Part shown: positions 24,838-33,494 of the stretch, in pieces | Numbering within the stretch: position 1 is the first letter of the stretch | Layout: each line of letters starts with the position of its first letter | Origin: an uncultured Collinsella sp. | GTDB taxonomy: Bacteria > Actinomycetota > Coriobacteriia > Coriobacteriales > Coriobacteriaceae | Assembly (NCBI GenBank): GCA_902470095.1 | Contig: CABRFG010000002.1 | Coordinates: forward strand, 27,733 to 91,732 | DNA length: 64,000 bases | Direction of reading: 5' to 3' | Position numbers and translations under genes: made by a program | Notes under the pieces: generated by a model | Databases searched by the model: none | Told to the model about the DNA's origin: nothing | What the model saw: only the letters and a program-made list of their open reading frames with translations

Positions 24838-25758
24838 TTACATGAAGCCGCAGAAGCGACCGATGATGCCGACGGCGAAGAGAGCCAGGATGATGACGAT
24901 CGGGCTGACCTTCTTCTTGAGGAGCTTGCAGACCAGCAGGGTCAGGCACACGGCGGCAAGGCCGGGGATGAGCTGATCGAGGTTGGCCTGAAGCGTGGTG
25001 ACCTTCATCTGATCAAGGGCGGTAGCACCGACGGAGTTGTACATCGTCAGCGCTTCCTTGATACCCTCGGAACCGGAGGGCAGGCTAGCCCAGTCGATAA
25101 AGGCGCCAGCAGACTGCTTGACCGTGGAGACGATCGGGGTGAAGGAAATGGACACCCAGCGCTCGACCAGGGCGCCGATGATGAACATACCCAGGATGGA
25201 AGCGCCCTCGGTGACCTTGCCCATCAGACCACCGGAGAGGTCCTTGGCGATGGAGGAGCCGACCTTGTAGCCAAACTCCTGCGTGTACCACAGGAAAGCG
25301 TAACGGATGATGTTCCACGCGAAGAAGAACAGCAGCGGACCGACGATGCTGCCGGACATGGCCAGGGAAGCGCCCAGAGCGCCCAGAATCGGGCGAAGGG
25401 TGAACCAGAAGACGGGGTCGCCGACGCCGGCGAGCGGGCCCATCATACCGACCTTGACGCCCTGAATGGCGACGTCGTCAATCGGGGCACCGTTGGCGCG
25501 CTCCTCCTCGAGGGCGAGGGTAACGCCAATGACGGGGGCGGAAACATAGGGGTGGGTGTTATAGAACTCCAGGTGGCGCTTAAGAGCGGCAATCTGGTCA
25601 TCCTTGCTGGTGTAGAGCTTCTTGATCGCAGGGATCATTGCGAAGCACCAGCCGCCGTTCTGCATACGCTCGTAGTTCCACGAGCCCTGAAGGAACTGAT
25701 GACGGAAGCAAACCTTCTTGCGGTCAGCCTTGGTGAGCTGAATCTTGTTCTCTGCCAT
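24838..25758 (-). CDS. manZ: PTS mannose-family transporter subunit IID
   Basis: 306 aa membrane subunit that with IIC forms the sugar channel. Typical ManZ features: N-terminal TKADRKKVCFRHQFLQGSWNYERMQNGGWCFAMIPAIKKLY (residues about 9-50), GVKVGMMGPLAGVGDPVFWFTLRPI, and a hydrophobic C-terminus. Start ATG 25758 has AGGAGGGGAG upstream; an in-frame GTG lies at 25767. 16 bp after manY. Confidence 0.95.
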   Translation of the reverse strand: MAENKIQLTKADRKKVCFRHQFLQGSWNYERMQNGGWCFAMIPAIKKLYTSKDDQIAALKRHLEFYNTHPYVSAPVIGVTLALEEERANGAPIDDVAIQGVKVGMMGPLAGVGDPVFWFTLRPILGALGASLAMSGSIVGPLLFFFAWNIIRYAFLWYTQEFGYKVGSSIAKDLSGGLMGKVTEGASILGMFIIGALVERWVSISFTPIVSTVKQSAGAFIDWASLPSGSEGIKEALTMYNSVGATALDQMKVTTLQANLDQLIPGLAAVCLTLLVCKLLKKKVSPIVIILALFAVGIIGRFCGFM

Positions 25759-25774
25759 ATGTATCACTCCCCTC

Positions 25775-26593
25775 CTACTCGTAATCGTTCAGAATGTCGC
25801 CGAGCGGGTCGCCGGAGCCACCGCCCATGCCGCCACCCTGCTTGGCCAGATCCTTAAGGCCAAGGTAGATGAGGGCAAGGGAGATGCCGATGAGACCAAG
25901 GGCGATCAGCGTGAGCTGAGGGATGGCAGCAAGGACAAAGCCGAGGACGAAGAACGGCCAGGTCTCCTTAGTGGCCATCATGTTGATGACCATGGCGTAA
26001 CCGACGGAAGCGACCATGCCGCCGCCGACAGCCATGCCGCCGGACAGCCAGTCGGGCATAGCGTTAAGCGCGTTGGTAACGGCCTCGGCCGGGATGACGC
26101 ACAGAAGCACTGCCGGGATGGCAATACGAAGGCCCTGCATGAGGATGGCAGCATACTGCCAGCGCTCGATGCCGGAGAAGTCGCCCTTCTCGGCGCAACC
26201 GTCCATGGCGTGAGCGATAGCGGTAGCAATGGTACGGCAGATCATGGTCAGGAACAGACCAGCGACCGACAGCGGGACGGCGACGGCGATAGCGGTGGTA
26301 ACGGCCTTGGCCGAATCGGTGGCGCCACCGTTGAGGGCGAGCACCATGATGATCGAAGAAGCGACCGAGGCCAGAGCGGCGTCAGGCGCGACAGCGGCGC
26401 CGACGTTAGCCCAGCCAAGGGCCATCATCTGGAGCGAACCGCCCAGGAGGATGCCCTCCTGAAGGTGACCGGTTACGAGACCGATAAGCGTGCATGCCAC
26501 GAGCGGCTGATGGAACTGGAACTCATCCAGAATGCCTTCCATACCGGCAAGCAACGCGACAATCGCAACAAGCAGAATAGTGATTGCAGACAT
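25775..26593 (-). CDS. manY: PTS mannose-family transporter subunit IIC
   Basis: 272 aa, polytopic. Recognisable IIC blocks: LIGLVTGHLQEGILLGGSLQMMALGWANVGAAVAPDAALA (about 37-77) and AVGGGMVASVGYAMVINMM. Forms the transmembrane sugar path with IID. AAGGAGGG lies 8 bases before ATG 26593; 18 bp after manX. The C-terminus ends in a Gly-rich tail (GGGMGGGSGDPLGD). Confidence 0.95.
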   Translation of the reverse strand: MSAITILLVAIVALLAGMEGILDEFQFHQPLVACTLIGLVTGHLQEGILLGGSLQMMALGWANVGAAVAPDAALASVASSIIMVLALNGGATDSAKAVTTAIAVAVPLSVAGLFLTMICRTIATAIAHAMDGCAEKGDFSGIERWQYAAILMQGLRIAIPAVLLCVIPAEAVTNALNAMPDWLSGGMAVGGGMVASVGYAMVINMMATKETWPFFVLGFVLAAIPQLTLIALGLIGISLALIYLGLKDLAKQGGGMGGGSGDPLGDILNDYE

Positions 26594-26611
26594 GTATCGG
26601 ACCCTCCTTTA

Positions 26612-27601
26612 CTATGCTTGAGCGGCCAGTTCGGCCTTAGCTTTCTTCAACATGGCGTCGAGATCCTCGGAGGAATCCGAAGGAACCTTGCGGACCTCGA
26701 ACTTGACGCCCTTGGCCTTGAGAGCCTCGAGAGTCTTGACATCGTCATCGCCCATAGCGACGGCGTTGGTGACGACGACCTTGCCCTTGGAGTGAGCCAT
26801 GGAACCGATGTTGACTTCCTTGATGTCGACGCCGGCCTCGATGGCCTTGAGCAGATCCTGCGGGTTCTCGAAGAGCAGCATGGCCTTGGTGTCACCAAAG
26901 CGCGTGTCCTTGACGACCTCGGCCATCTTCTTGATGGGAACGACGTTGGCATGGACTCCCGGAGGGGCAGCCTGCTCGATCATGGTCTTGCGGAGCTCGT
27001 CGTGAGCAACGCCGTCGGAAACCACGATGATGCGGTTGGGGTTGATCTGCTTGGTCCACGTGGTGGCCACCTGACCATGAAGCAGACGGGTGTCGATACG
27101 GACGTGGGCAATCTTGATGTGCCCATCGCCGATGACCGTTCCCGGAGGGATGGCGCCTGCAGGAGCAGCGGCGGCCGCAGCCGGCTTCTTCTCCTCGGGC
27201 TCCAGAGACTCGGGCTTGACGCGCACGCCAGCCTTAGCCTCAGTCACGAGATGTTTTGCGATCGCATGTGCAGTGTTCTTTGCGTCAAAGCGCTGCGAAT
27301 ATGCCTCGATGAGCATAGGCAGGTTGGCACCGGTGACGATAGCCCAGGAATCGTGGCCCTCGATGAGCCCGCTGATCTGGTTGAACGGCGTGCCGCCCCA
27401 CAGATCAACGAGGAAGAGCACCTGCTCCTGGTCTTCGAAGGAAGCGATTGCTTCCTCGACCTTGGCACGGAAATCGTCGGGGCCCATGCTCGGCTCGAGC
27501 GAGACCACGGCTACAGACGGCTGATCGCCAAAGACCATCGAGCCCGTCTGCTTGATTCCAGCTGCCAAGTCCCCGTGGCTAGCAAGAACAATACTTACCA
27601 T
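26612..27601 (-). CDS. manX: PTS mannose-family transporter subunit IIAB
   Basis: Cytoplasmic phosphotransfer protein of 329 aa. IIA domain residues 1-125 with phospho-His at H9 (LASHGDLA); Ala/Pro/Glu linker about 128-155; IIB domain from about 160 with phospho-His at H175 (TRLLHGQVATTW). It takes phosphate from HPr and passes it to mannose, glucose or another hexose entering through ManYZ. ATG 27601 has AAGGAGG 7 bases upstream; GTG at 27604 is in frame. First gene of manX-manY-manZ-manO. Confidence 0.95.
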   Translation of the reverse strand: MVSIVLASHGDLAAGIKQTGSMVFGDQPSVAVVSLEPSMGPDDFRAKVEEAIASFEDQEQVLFLVDLWGGTPFNQISGLIEGHDSWAIVTGANLPMLIEAYSQRFDAKNTAHAIAKHLVTEAKAGVRVKPESLEPEEKKPAAAAAAPAGAIPPGTVIGDGHIKIAHVRIDTRLLHGQVATTWTKQINPNRIIVVSDGVAHDELRKTMIEQAAPPGVHANVVPIKKMAEVVKDTRFGDTKAMLLFENPQDLLKAIEAGVDIKEVNIGSMAHSKGKVVVTNAVAMGDDDVKTLEALKAKGVKFEVRKVPSDSSEDLDAMLKKAKAELAAQA

Positions 27602-27938
27602 CACATAACCTCCTTTTTGTCTACGTATTTCCTACATGACATGAAGGAAGTATACCTGTTTAGTTTGTGGAATTATAGCTAAATTTGCAAAAGGTTGCAT
27701 TATTTGTTTAAACGTCTAGGTTTGTTACAAGTTGATTACATTGCTGATTTACAGCTCATTGCCTGCTAAAACGTGATTTTCCGATTGCTTTCAAAGACAT
27801 ATAAAGGTGCACTGTTCGTTAAGACCGCTTTTAGGTGGATCCCAATGCGTCTGCGTGCCGCCATTTTGTTTAAACAGACATGACTTGACTAACCGAAGCA
27901 AATATGTTTAGAACTCTAGCCCATGCAGTCATTGGATG
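27602..27938 (-). promoter_or_regulatory. Upstream region of the mannose PTS operon
   Basis: 337 bp without a gene, clearly AT-richer than its surroundings. On the minus strand a TATAAT occurs (27672-27677) about 70 bp before manX, without a good -35. The palindrome-containing word TTTGTTTAAAC occurs twice (27703-27713 and 27865-27875), 162 bp apart, and may be a regulator site. The hypA stop lies at the far end. Confidence 0.4.
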
Positions 27939-28367
27939 TTAGGCGATGTGGAGTGGGTTGGCGGCGTCGACGGCATCGGGTGCGTCGGAGAGGCCGTCAG
28001 GAGCAGCGTCTGCCGGGTCCTCGTCGGGAGTCTCGATCTGTTTGATCATTACCTCTTGGCCCTGCAGCAAATAGGTCTCGCCGCTACCGCAATGGGGACA
28101 GGTCTTGCCGTGCTCGACCGTCGCGTAGTCGCGGCCGCACGCCTCGCAATGTGTCACGGCCTCGACGGGCTCCACGATAAGCTCCGCGCCCTGCGCGATA
28201 GGCTTTTTATCTGCTGCCCAGCGCCAAGCGTCGAGCAGCAAGTCGGGAACGACGCCCGAGACCTCGCCCAGCAGCAGCGTGACGCTCGAAACGCGACGCA
28301 CGCCATGAGCGCGCGCCACATTCTCGACATCGCGAATAATGTGATACACAATCCCTAATTCATGCAA
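27939..28367 (-). CDS. hypA: Hydrogenase maturation nickel metallochaperone HypA
   Basis: 142 aa. Starts MHELGIV, in which the N-terminal Met-His-Glu binds nickel. Zinc site C-x2-C ... C-x2-C (HCEACG and CPHCG) at about residues 74-94. HypA delivers nickel, with HypB, to the [NiFe]-hydrogenase large subunit. The usual family length is about 115 aa; here an extra acidic Asp/Ala/Pro tail of about 28 residues is present. It is about 29 kb from the hypF-C-D-E cluster and has no hypB beside it. Confidence 0.95.
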   Translation of the reverse strand: MHELGIVYHIIRDVENVARAHGVRRVSSVTLLLGEVSGVVPDLLLDAWRWAADKKPIAQGAELIVEPVEAVTHCEACGRDYATVEHGKTCPHCGSGETYLLQGQEVMIKQIETPDEDPADAAPDGLSDAPDAVDAANPLHIA

Positions 28368-28411
28368 GGCGAATACCTTTCAACAATGGTTGATGCGATG
28401 TCAGCCAAACG

Positions 28412-28560
28412 TCAGCGAGCGGCGATCCAGGTGCCCCAGGTTGCCCCGAAACAAGGCGTCCGCTGGGCTTTTGCCCGCGGCGCCGAAGTTGAGGGGCAAG
28501 ATGGGGGGCCTGGGCGCCGCGCAGCGTCGGCAGTGCCGCCGTTCGTTAGAACGGCGGAAC
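28412..28560 (-). repeat. Structured 3' element, family D, copy 1
   Basis: About 150 bp between hypA and the oxidoreductase. Read on the minus strand it begins at the oxidoreductase stop as TAGGTTCCGCCGTTCT, folds a CCGCCGTTCTAACGAACGGCGG hairpin (28537-28557 region), then GACGCTGCGCGGCGCCCAG, and closes with CTGGATCGCCGCTCGCTGAC. The same end sequences and order occur at 42265-42415. The inside also folds (TTGCCCC/GGGGCAA). Probably a long 3' RNA structure or terminator. Confidence 0.7.
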
Positions 28561-31335
28561 CTAATGACCAAACTTAATCTTGATGGCGCGCTTGAGCGCA
28601 TACTTGCCGAGGCTCGGGAGCTTTTGCTCGTATTTGACCATCGTGGAGCACTCGGGGCGGTCGCGATCCAGATGGATGGCGTCGAACGCGCACTTGGTGG
28701 TGCACAGGCCGCAGCCGATGCACTTGTTGGGATCGACGATTGAGGCACCGCAGCCCAGGCAGCGGGCGGTCTCGGCGCGCACCTGCTCCTCGGTAAAGGT
28801 CTCGACGTACTCGCTAAACGGCGCGACCTTCTCGCGCTCGCGGTCCACGTGGGCAACCTCGCGGCTCGCGTTGTCGTAGCTCTCGATCACGACATCGTCG
28901 CGGTCGAGCGCGGTGTAGCGGCGCTGGTTGCGGCCGATGGTGAGCGTGGAGCCCGGCTGCACAAAGCGATGGATAGACACCGCAGCCTCGTGACCGGCGG
29001 CGATAGCGTCGATGGCAAAGCTGGGGCCAGTGTAGACGTCACCACCCACAAAGATGTCGGGTTCGGCGGTCTGGTAAGTCTGGGGATCGGCAAGGGCGCC
29101 CTGGCCGCGGCCGAGCTCCACCTTGGAGCCAGCCAGCAGGTCGCCCCACACAATGGACTGGCCAATCGACATGACGACACGGTCGGCATCGACACGGCGC
29201 AGATCGTTCTCGTCGTACTCGGGCGCAAAACGGCCCTCGTCGTCAAAGACACGCGTGCAGCGCTTGAAGGTGATACCGCACACACGACCGGCCTCGTCCA
29301 GGTGAATCTCCTTAGGTCCCCAGCCGCAGCTGATGTGAGCGCCGTCCTCAACGGCCTCGCGACGCTCTTCCTCGCTGGCGGGCATCTGGGCCTCGCTCTC
29401 CAGGCAGAACATCTCAACGTGCTCGGAGCCCAGGCGGCAGGCGTTGCGGGCAACGTCGATGGCCACGTTGCCGCCGCCCACCACGATAGTGCGGCCGGGC
29501 AGCGCGTCGATCTTGCCGCTGTTGACCTCGCGCAAGAAGTCGACGGCCACGGTCACGTCCTCGGCATCCTCGCCCGGAATACCGGCAAGGCGACCGCCCT
29601 GGCAGCCAATAGCCACGTAGAAGGCCTTAAAGCCCTGCGCGCGCAGCTCGTCGAGCGTCACGTCGCGACCGACCTCCACGCCATAGCGGAACTCGGCACC
29701 CATCAGGCGAATAACCTCGACCTCAGCCTCGATGACGTCCTTCTGCAGCTTAAAGCTGGGAATGCCGTAGGTGAGCATGCCGCCCGGGCGCTCGTTCTTC
29801 TCGAACACGACGGGCTTGTAGCCCTTCTCGGCCAGGTAGAAAGCGCAGGACAGGCCAGCCGGACCGGCACCGATGATGGCAATCTTCTGGTCGAAGCCGC
29901 CGGCACGCGTCGGGGTCACCACAGGTGGGACATAGCGGGTCGCGGCGTCCAGATCGCGCTGGGCGATAAACTTCTTGACCTCGTCGATAGCCACGGCGGC
30001 GTCCACACGGCCGCGGGTGCAGGCATCCTCGCAGCGGCGGTTGCACACACGGCCGCAGATAGCGGGCAGCGGGTTCTCGCGCTTGATGAGCGCCAGCGCC
30101 TCGTCATAGCGACCCTGAGCCGCGAGCTTCAAATAGCCCTGAACGGCAACGTGCGCGGGGCAGGCCGTCTTGCAGGGAGCGGTGCCGGACTCATGCGTCT
30201 CGATACGGTTGTCGTTGCGGTAGTTGGGCGACCACTTGGTGTGATCCCATTTGGTGGCGTCGGGCAGCTCCTGGCGCGGATACTCGGGCACCTGTCCGCC
30301 GGCCTTTTTGCTGCAGAGCTTCTGGCCGAGCTTGGCGGCGCCGGCCGGGCACACCTCAACGCAGCGACCGCAGGCAACGCACTTGTCCTTCTCGACCTTG
30401 GCGACATAGGCCGAGCGCGACAGGTTGGGCGTGTTGAACAGCTGAGAGGTGCGCAGGGCGTAGCACACGTTGACGTTGCAGTTGCAGATAGCGAAGATCT
30501 TGTTCTCGCCGTCGATATTGGTGATCTGGTGCACAAAGCCGTTGTCCTCGGCCTGGCGCAGGATGTCGTAAACCTCGTCGCGGGTCACGTAATGGCCACG
30601 ATCGGTCTCAACCACGTAGTCGGCCATATCGCCCACGGCGATGCACCAATCTGCCGGGTCGTCGGCGCAGCCCTCACCCATCACGCGACGGCTCGCGCGG
30701 CAGCTGCAGGTGCTGGCGGCATATTTGCCATCGTATTTGTCGAGCCAATGCTCGATATGCTCGATCGGCACCGACGTGCTCGCGGCATCGATAGCCTTCT
30801 CGACCGGAATGACGTGCATGCCGATGCCGGCACCACCGGGCGGCACCATCGGCGTGGCCTTGGACAGCGGTCCCTTGGACGCCTGCTCAAAGAACTTGGC
30901 ATAGACCGGGTGCTCCTCGAGCTGGCTCACGCGCATGTTGAGGAACTCGGCGGAACCCGGCACCAGCATGGGCAGCACCCACTGCTTGGCGCGCTCGGGG
31001 TTTTCCCAGTTGTACTCGAGCAGACCCGTGTAGCTCATGTCGTCGAGCATCTTCTCGATATCGGCTTCGGGCATGCCGGTGAGCTTGACCATCTCGGGCA
31101 GCGTATAGGGACGGCGCATCTTCATCTTGCAGAGTACTTCGGCCTGCTCGTCGGTTGCGGCCTCGGCAAACGACCAGTACTCGTAGCCCAGCAGCTCATC
31201 GCGATGCAGCAGACGGTTGGTGCAGTGCTCGCACAGCTTGACGATGGCCTCGCGCGGATGCTCCGGCAGCGGCGGCACGAACTCCGAACCGATGTCGGGC
31301 TCGGTGTAACTAATCCCCGGTCCGTTGAGAATCAT
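28561..31335 (-). CDS. FAD/NAD(P)-dependent oxidoreductase with ferredoxin domains (GltD-like)
   Basis: 924 aa, cytoplasmic. Residues about 1-280: an unrecognised helical/Cys-rich region (TCSCRASRR, CNCNVNVCYALR). About 290-330: ferredoxin 4Fe-4S site CVACGRCVEVCPAG. About 385-455: GltD-type N-terminal iron-sulfur segment (CKTACPAH, ICGRVCNRRCEDAC). Then FAD (IIGAGPAGLSCAFYL) and NAD(P) (VVGGGNVAIDVARNA) Rossmann folds. C-terminus: CLGCG and CIGCGLCTTKC. It should move electrons between NAD(P)H and ferredoxin or an unknown acceptor. ATG 31335 has AAGGGA upstream; extensions to 31668 have no site. It is divergent from a TetR gene and shares its operator region. Confidence 0.9.
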   Translation of the reverse strand: MILNGPGISYTEPDIGSEFVPPLPEHPREAIVKLCEHCTNRLLHRDELLGYEYWSFAEAATDEQAEVLCKMKMRRPYTLPEMVKLTGMPEADIEKMLDDMSYTGLLEYNWENPERAKQWVLPMLVPGSAEFLNMRVSQLEEHPVYAKFFEQASKGPLSKATPMVPPGGAGIGMHVIPVEKAIDAASTSVPIEHIEHWLDKYDGKYAASTCSCRASRRVMGEGCADDPADWCIAVGDMADYVVETDRGHYVTRDEVYDILRQAEDNGFVHQITNIDGENKIFAICNCNVNVCYALRTSQLFNTPNLSRSAYVAKVEKDKCVACGRCVEVCPAGAAKLGQKLCSKKAGGQVPEYPRQELPDATKWDHTKWSPNYRNDNRIETHESGTAPCKTACPAHVAVQGYLKLAAQGRYDEALALIKRENPLPAICGRVCNRRCEDACTRGRVDAAVAIDEVKKFIAQRDLDAATRYVPPVVTPTRAGGFDQKIAIIGAGPAGLSCAFYLAEKGYKPVVFEKNERPGGMLTYGIPSFKLQKDVIEAEVEVIRLMGAEFRYGVEVGRDVTLDELRAQGFKAFYVAIGCQGGRLAGIPGEDAEDVTVAVDFLREVNSGKIDALPGRTIVVGGGNVAIDVARNACRLGSEHVEMFCLESEAQMPASEEERREAVEDGAHISCGWGPKEIHLDEAGRVCGITFKRCTRVFDDEGRFAPEYDENDLRRVDADRVVMSIGQSIVWGDLLAGSKVELGRGQGALADPQTYQTAEPDIFVGGDVYTGPSFAIDAIAAGHEAAVSIHRFVQPGSTLTIGRNQRRYTALDRDDVVIESYDNASREVAHVDREREKVAPFSEYVETFTEEQVRAETARCLGCGASIVDPNKCIGCGLCTTKCAFDAIHLDRDRPECSTMVKYEQKLPSLGKYALKRAIKIKFGH

Positions 31336-31428
31336 GGTTGTCCCTTCTCTTGCCGCAGCCCGACGAGGCCGCAGCGCCCCTCTTTTTTTGCAGGCTGGGC
31401 ATGCCCCCATGCCGTTCACCCGCCATTG

Positions 31429-31466
31429 TTGACATTGTGTCAAAAATAGTATTGACGAACCGTCAA
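31429..31466. promoter_or_regulatory. Two TetR-type operators between oxidoreductase and tetR
   Basis: Two perfect palindromes of the same shape: TTGACA-TTG-TGTCAA (31429-31443) and TTGACG-AAC-CGTCAA (31452-31466), centres 23 bp apart. A half-matching third site (GGCGAACGGTCAGAC) follows near 31485. They lie in the 189-bp divergent intergenic region and probably bind the TetR protein to control both directions. Confidence 0.7.
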
Positions 31467-31524
31467 CAATATTCAAGACTGTTAGGCGAACGGTCAGACA
31501 AAAGAGGATGAAAGGCGGCAAAAC

Positions 31525-32187
31525 ATGGGCAACAACGCAGCAGATACCTCTGTGGTCGATGCCGTCCCCGCATCCGATAGCGCGGCAAAGCGCCTGACGG
31601 GCGACGAACGCCGTCGCGAGATCCTCGATGCCGTACGCACCGTAAGCTCCGAGCTGGGCGTGTCCCACCTATCGGTATCGGCCGTGACCAAGCGAGCCGG
31701 CTGCACGCGTTCATTGTTCTACCACTACTTCGCCGACATGGACGCCGCCGTCACCGCCGTCATGGACGAGGCAATCGACGGTTTTATCTCCGAGCTCGAG
31801 CAGTGGAATGCCAACCGCACCGTCGGCGATATCGAGGGCGCGCTCGACACCGTCGCCCCGCTCTTTAAGCGCCTGGTCGCCAGCGGCCACGAGCTGCCGA
31901 GCACGCTCACCTCGAGCAGCGGCGCGCTCTACGGCGGCTTTTTGCACAACGTGGTCCAGCGTGTGGCGCAGTATATCTGCGACACCACCGTGGTGGATTT
32001 TGTCGCCCACCACGAGCTGCGCATCGACCATGTCTACGAGACGTTCTACACCCTCATCATGGGGTTGTTGATGTATATCCGCACGCACCCCGATGTGCCC
32101 GACGAGACGGTCAAGGAAATCATCGCCTCGACGCTCCACATCGAGGGCTATACCGCCAAGTATCCGGAGCGCAAGCCCCAGAACTGA
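31525..32187 (+). CDS. TetR-family transcriptional regulator
   Basis: 220 aa. N-terminal helix-turn-helix at about residues 30-75 (RREILDAVRTVSSELGVSHLSVSAVTKRAGCTRSLFYHYFADMDA shows the TetR pattern, with FYHYF at the recognition helix end). The C-terminal ligand domain is unassigned. An Ala/Asp-rich 25-residue N-terminal extension precedes the DNA-binding domain. Divergent from the oxidoreductase; 63 bp before the membrane protein with which it is probably co-transcribed. Confidence 0.92.
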   Translation: MGNNAADTSVVDAVPASDSAAKRLTGDERRREILDAVRTVSSELGVSHLSVSAVTKRAGCTRSLFYHYFADMDAAVTAVMDEAIDGFISELEQWNANRTVGDIEGALDTVAPLFKRLVASGHELPSTLTSSSGALYGGFLHNVVQRVAQYICDTTVVDFVAHHELRIDHVYETFYTLIMGLLMYIRTHPDVPDETVKEIIASTLHIEGYTAKYPERKPQN

Positions 32188-32250
32188 CGACATTTGGCCA
32201 AACTGCCCGCGATCAGAAGAGGGGCCGCGGGCGTGTGAAAGGAGAGCAGC

Positions 32251-33258
32251 ATGCTGTTCGATGTTTGGGGTAGCGATACCCTTATCCACTGGGCCGGCTG
32301 GGCCATGGTCTTTATTGGCCTGATCGTGCTCAACGAGGTCGGCCGCCGCACCAAGCTGGGCGCGGCAATCATCTTTGGCGTGGCTCCGCTGGCCATGACC
32401 ATCTACTGCGTCGCCATCGCCGTCGGTGTTTCGCAGGGTGCCGAGTGGGCGCTCACCAACCCCACCCATGTGTACCAGAACAGCTGGTTCCACTACGCCA
32501 AGGTATACGCGGCGCTGGCCGGTTGCTGGGGCTTCATTGCCATTAAGTACCAGTGGGGCAAGATCGGCAAGGCGCATTGGTTCCGCGCATGGCCGTTTGT
32601 GATCGTCGCCATCAACATCATGATCGCCGTCGTGTCCGACTTTGAGAGCGCCTATCACTTCTTTGTCCTGGGCGAGTCCACCTGGGTCACCTCCGAAGGT
32701 GCCACGCAGCTGGCCGGCTGGAACAACGTGTTCAACGGCATCGCCGGTATCATCAACATCTTCTGCATGACCGGTTGGTGGAGCGTCTACGCCTCCGAGG
32801 ATCAGACCGACATGCTGTGGCCCGATATGACCTGGGTCTACATTATCGCCTACGATATCTGGAACTTCTGCTACACCTACAACTGCCTGCCCACCCACTC
32901 CTGGTTCTGCGGCTTTGCGCTGCTGCTGGCGCCCACCGTCGCCGCCTTTATCTGGAACAAGGGCGGCTGGATCCAGAACCGCGCCTTTACGCTGGCTATT
33001 TGGTGCATGTTTGCCCAGGTGTTCCCGTACTTCCAGGAGGAGTCCATCTTTGTGACCCACTCCACGCTCGACCCCGGCGCCGCTACCGCGGTCTCAATCG
33101 CCGCACTGGTCGCCAACGTCGCCGCGATCATCTACATCGCCTACCGCGCCAAGAAGCTCGGCCGCAATCCCTACAAGCAGGATGTCTTTGAGGGCACCAG
33201 CGATTGGGAGAAGGCCACCGCTCGCCGCGCCAAGGTTGATTACGCTCACGCCGAGTAA
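32251..33258 (+). CDS. Polytopic membrane protein, DUF5692-like
   Basis: 335 aa with about nine predicted membrane helices, unusually rich in Trp and Tyr (WWSVY, DIWNFCYTYNCLPTHSWFCGFALLL). By recall it fits DUF5692, a family of unknown function in gut anaerobes. AAAGGAG lies 6 bases before the ATG. Pairing with a TetR regulator and an oxidoreductase suggests transport or membrane handling of the compound that the regulator senses; this is inference. Confidence 0.85.
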   Translation: MLFDVWGSDTLIHWAGWAMVFIGLIVLNEVGRRTKLGAAIIFGVAPLAMTIYCVAIAVGVSQGAEWALTNPTHVYQNSWFHYAKVYAALAGCWGFIAIKYQWGKIGKAHWFRAWPFVIVAINIMIAVVSDFESAYHFFVLGESTWVTSEGATQLAGWNNVFNGIAGIINIFCMTGWWSVYASEDQTDMLWPDMTWVYIIAYDIWNFCYTYNCLPTHSWFCGFALLLAPTVAAFIWNKGGWIQNRAFTLAIWCMFAQVFPYFQEESIFVTHSTLDPGAATAVSIAALVANVAAIIYIAYRAKKLGRNPYKQDVFEGTSDWEKATARRAKVDYAHAE

Positions 33259-33328
33259 CATGTTGGTCGCTGTTGGCGCTTGGGCATAGGCCCGCCCGCC
33301 AGGATTTTCAATCCAATGTCTCGCAGAG

Positions 33329-33368
33329 CCCCCGGAAAGCGTTTCACTCGCTTTCCGGGGGCTTTTGT
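33329..33368 (+). terminator. Rho-independent terminator after the TetR operon
   Basis: AGCCCCCGGAAAGCG pairs with CGCTTTCCGGGGGCT around TTTCACT, followed by TTTTGTCG. 70 bp after the membrane protein stop. Confidence 0.93.
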
Positions 33369-33494
33369 CGTTGCGTCTTATTCATCTATTCAAAAACATG
33401 CGCATATATAAAATCGGATTTCAAATCATACGGCGGCTCTATGGGGTCCCGTTTTTGGGTACAGTGTTGTCCCGATATTGAGCTTGGGGGATAT

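Noticed and set aside
31336..31668. Longer oxidoreductase reaching 31668
   Set aside because: It would cover the TetR operators and the tetR start; no ribosome site, and ATG 31335 is well placed.
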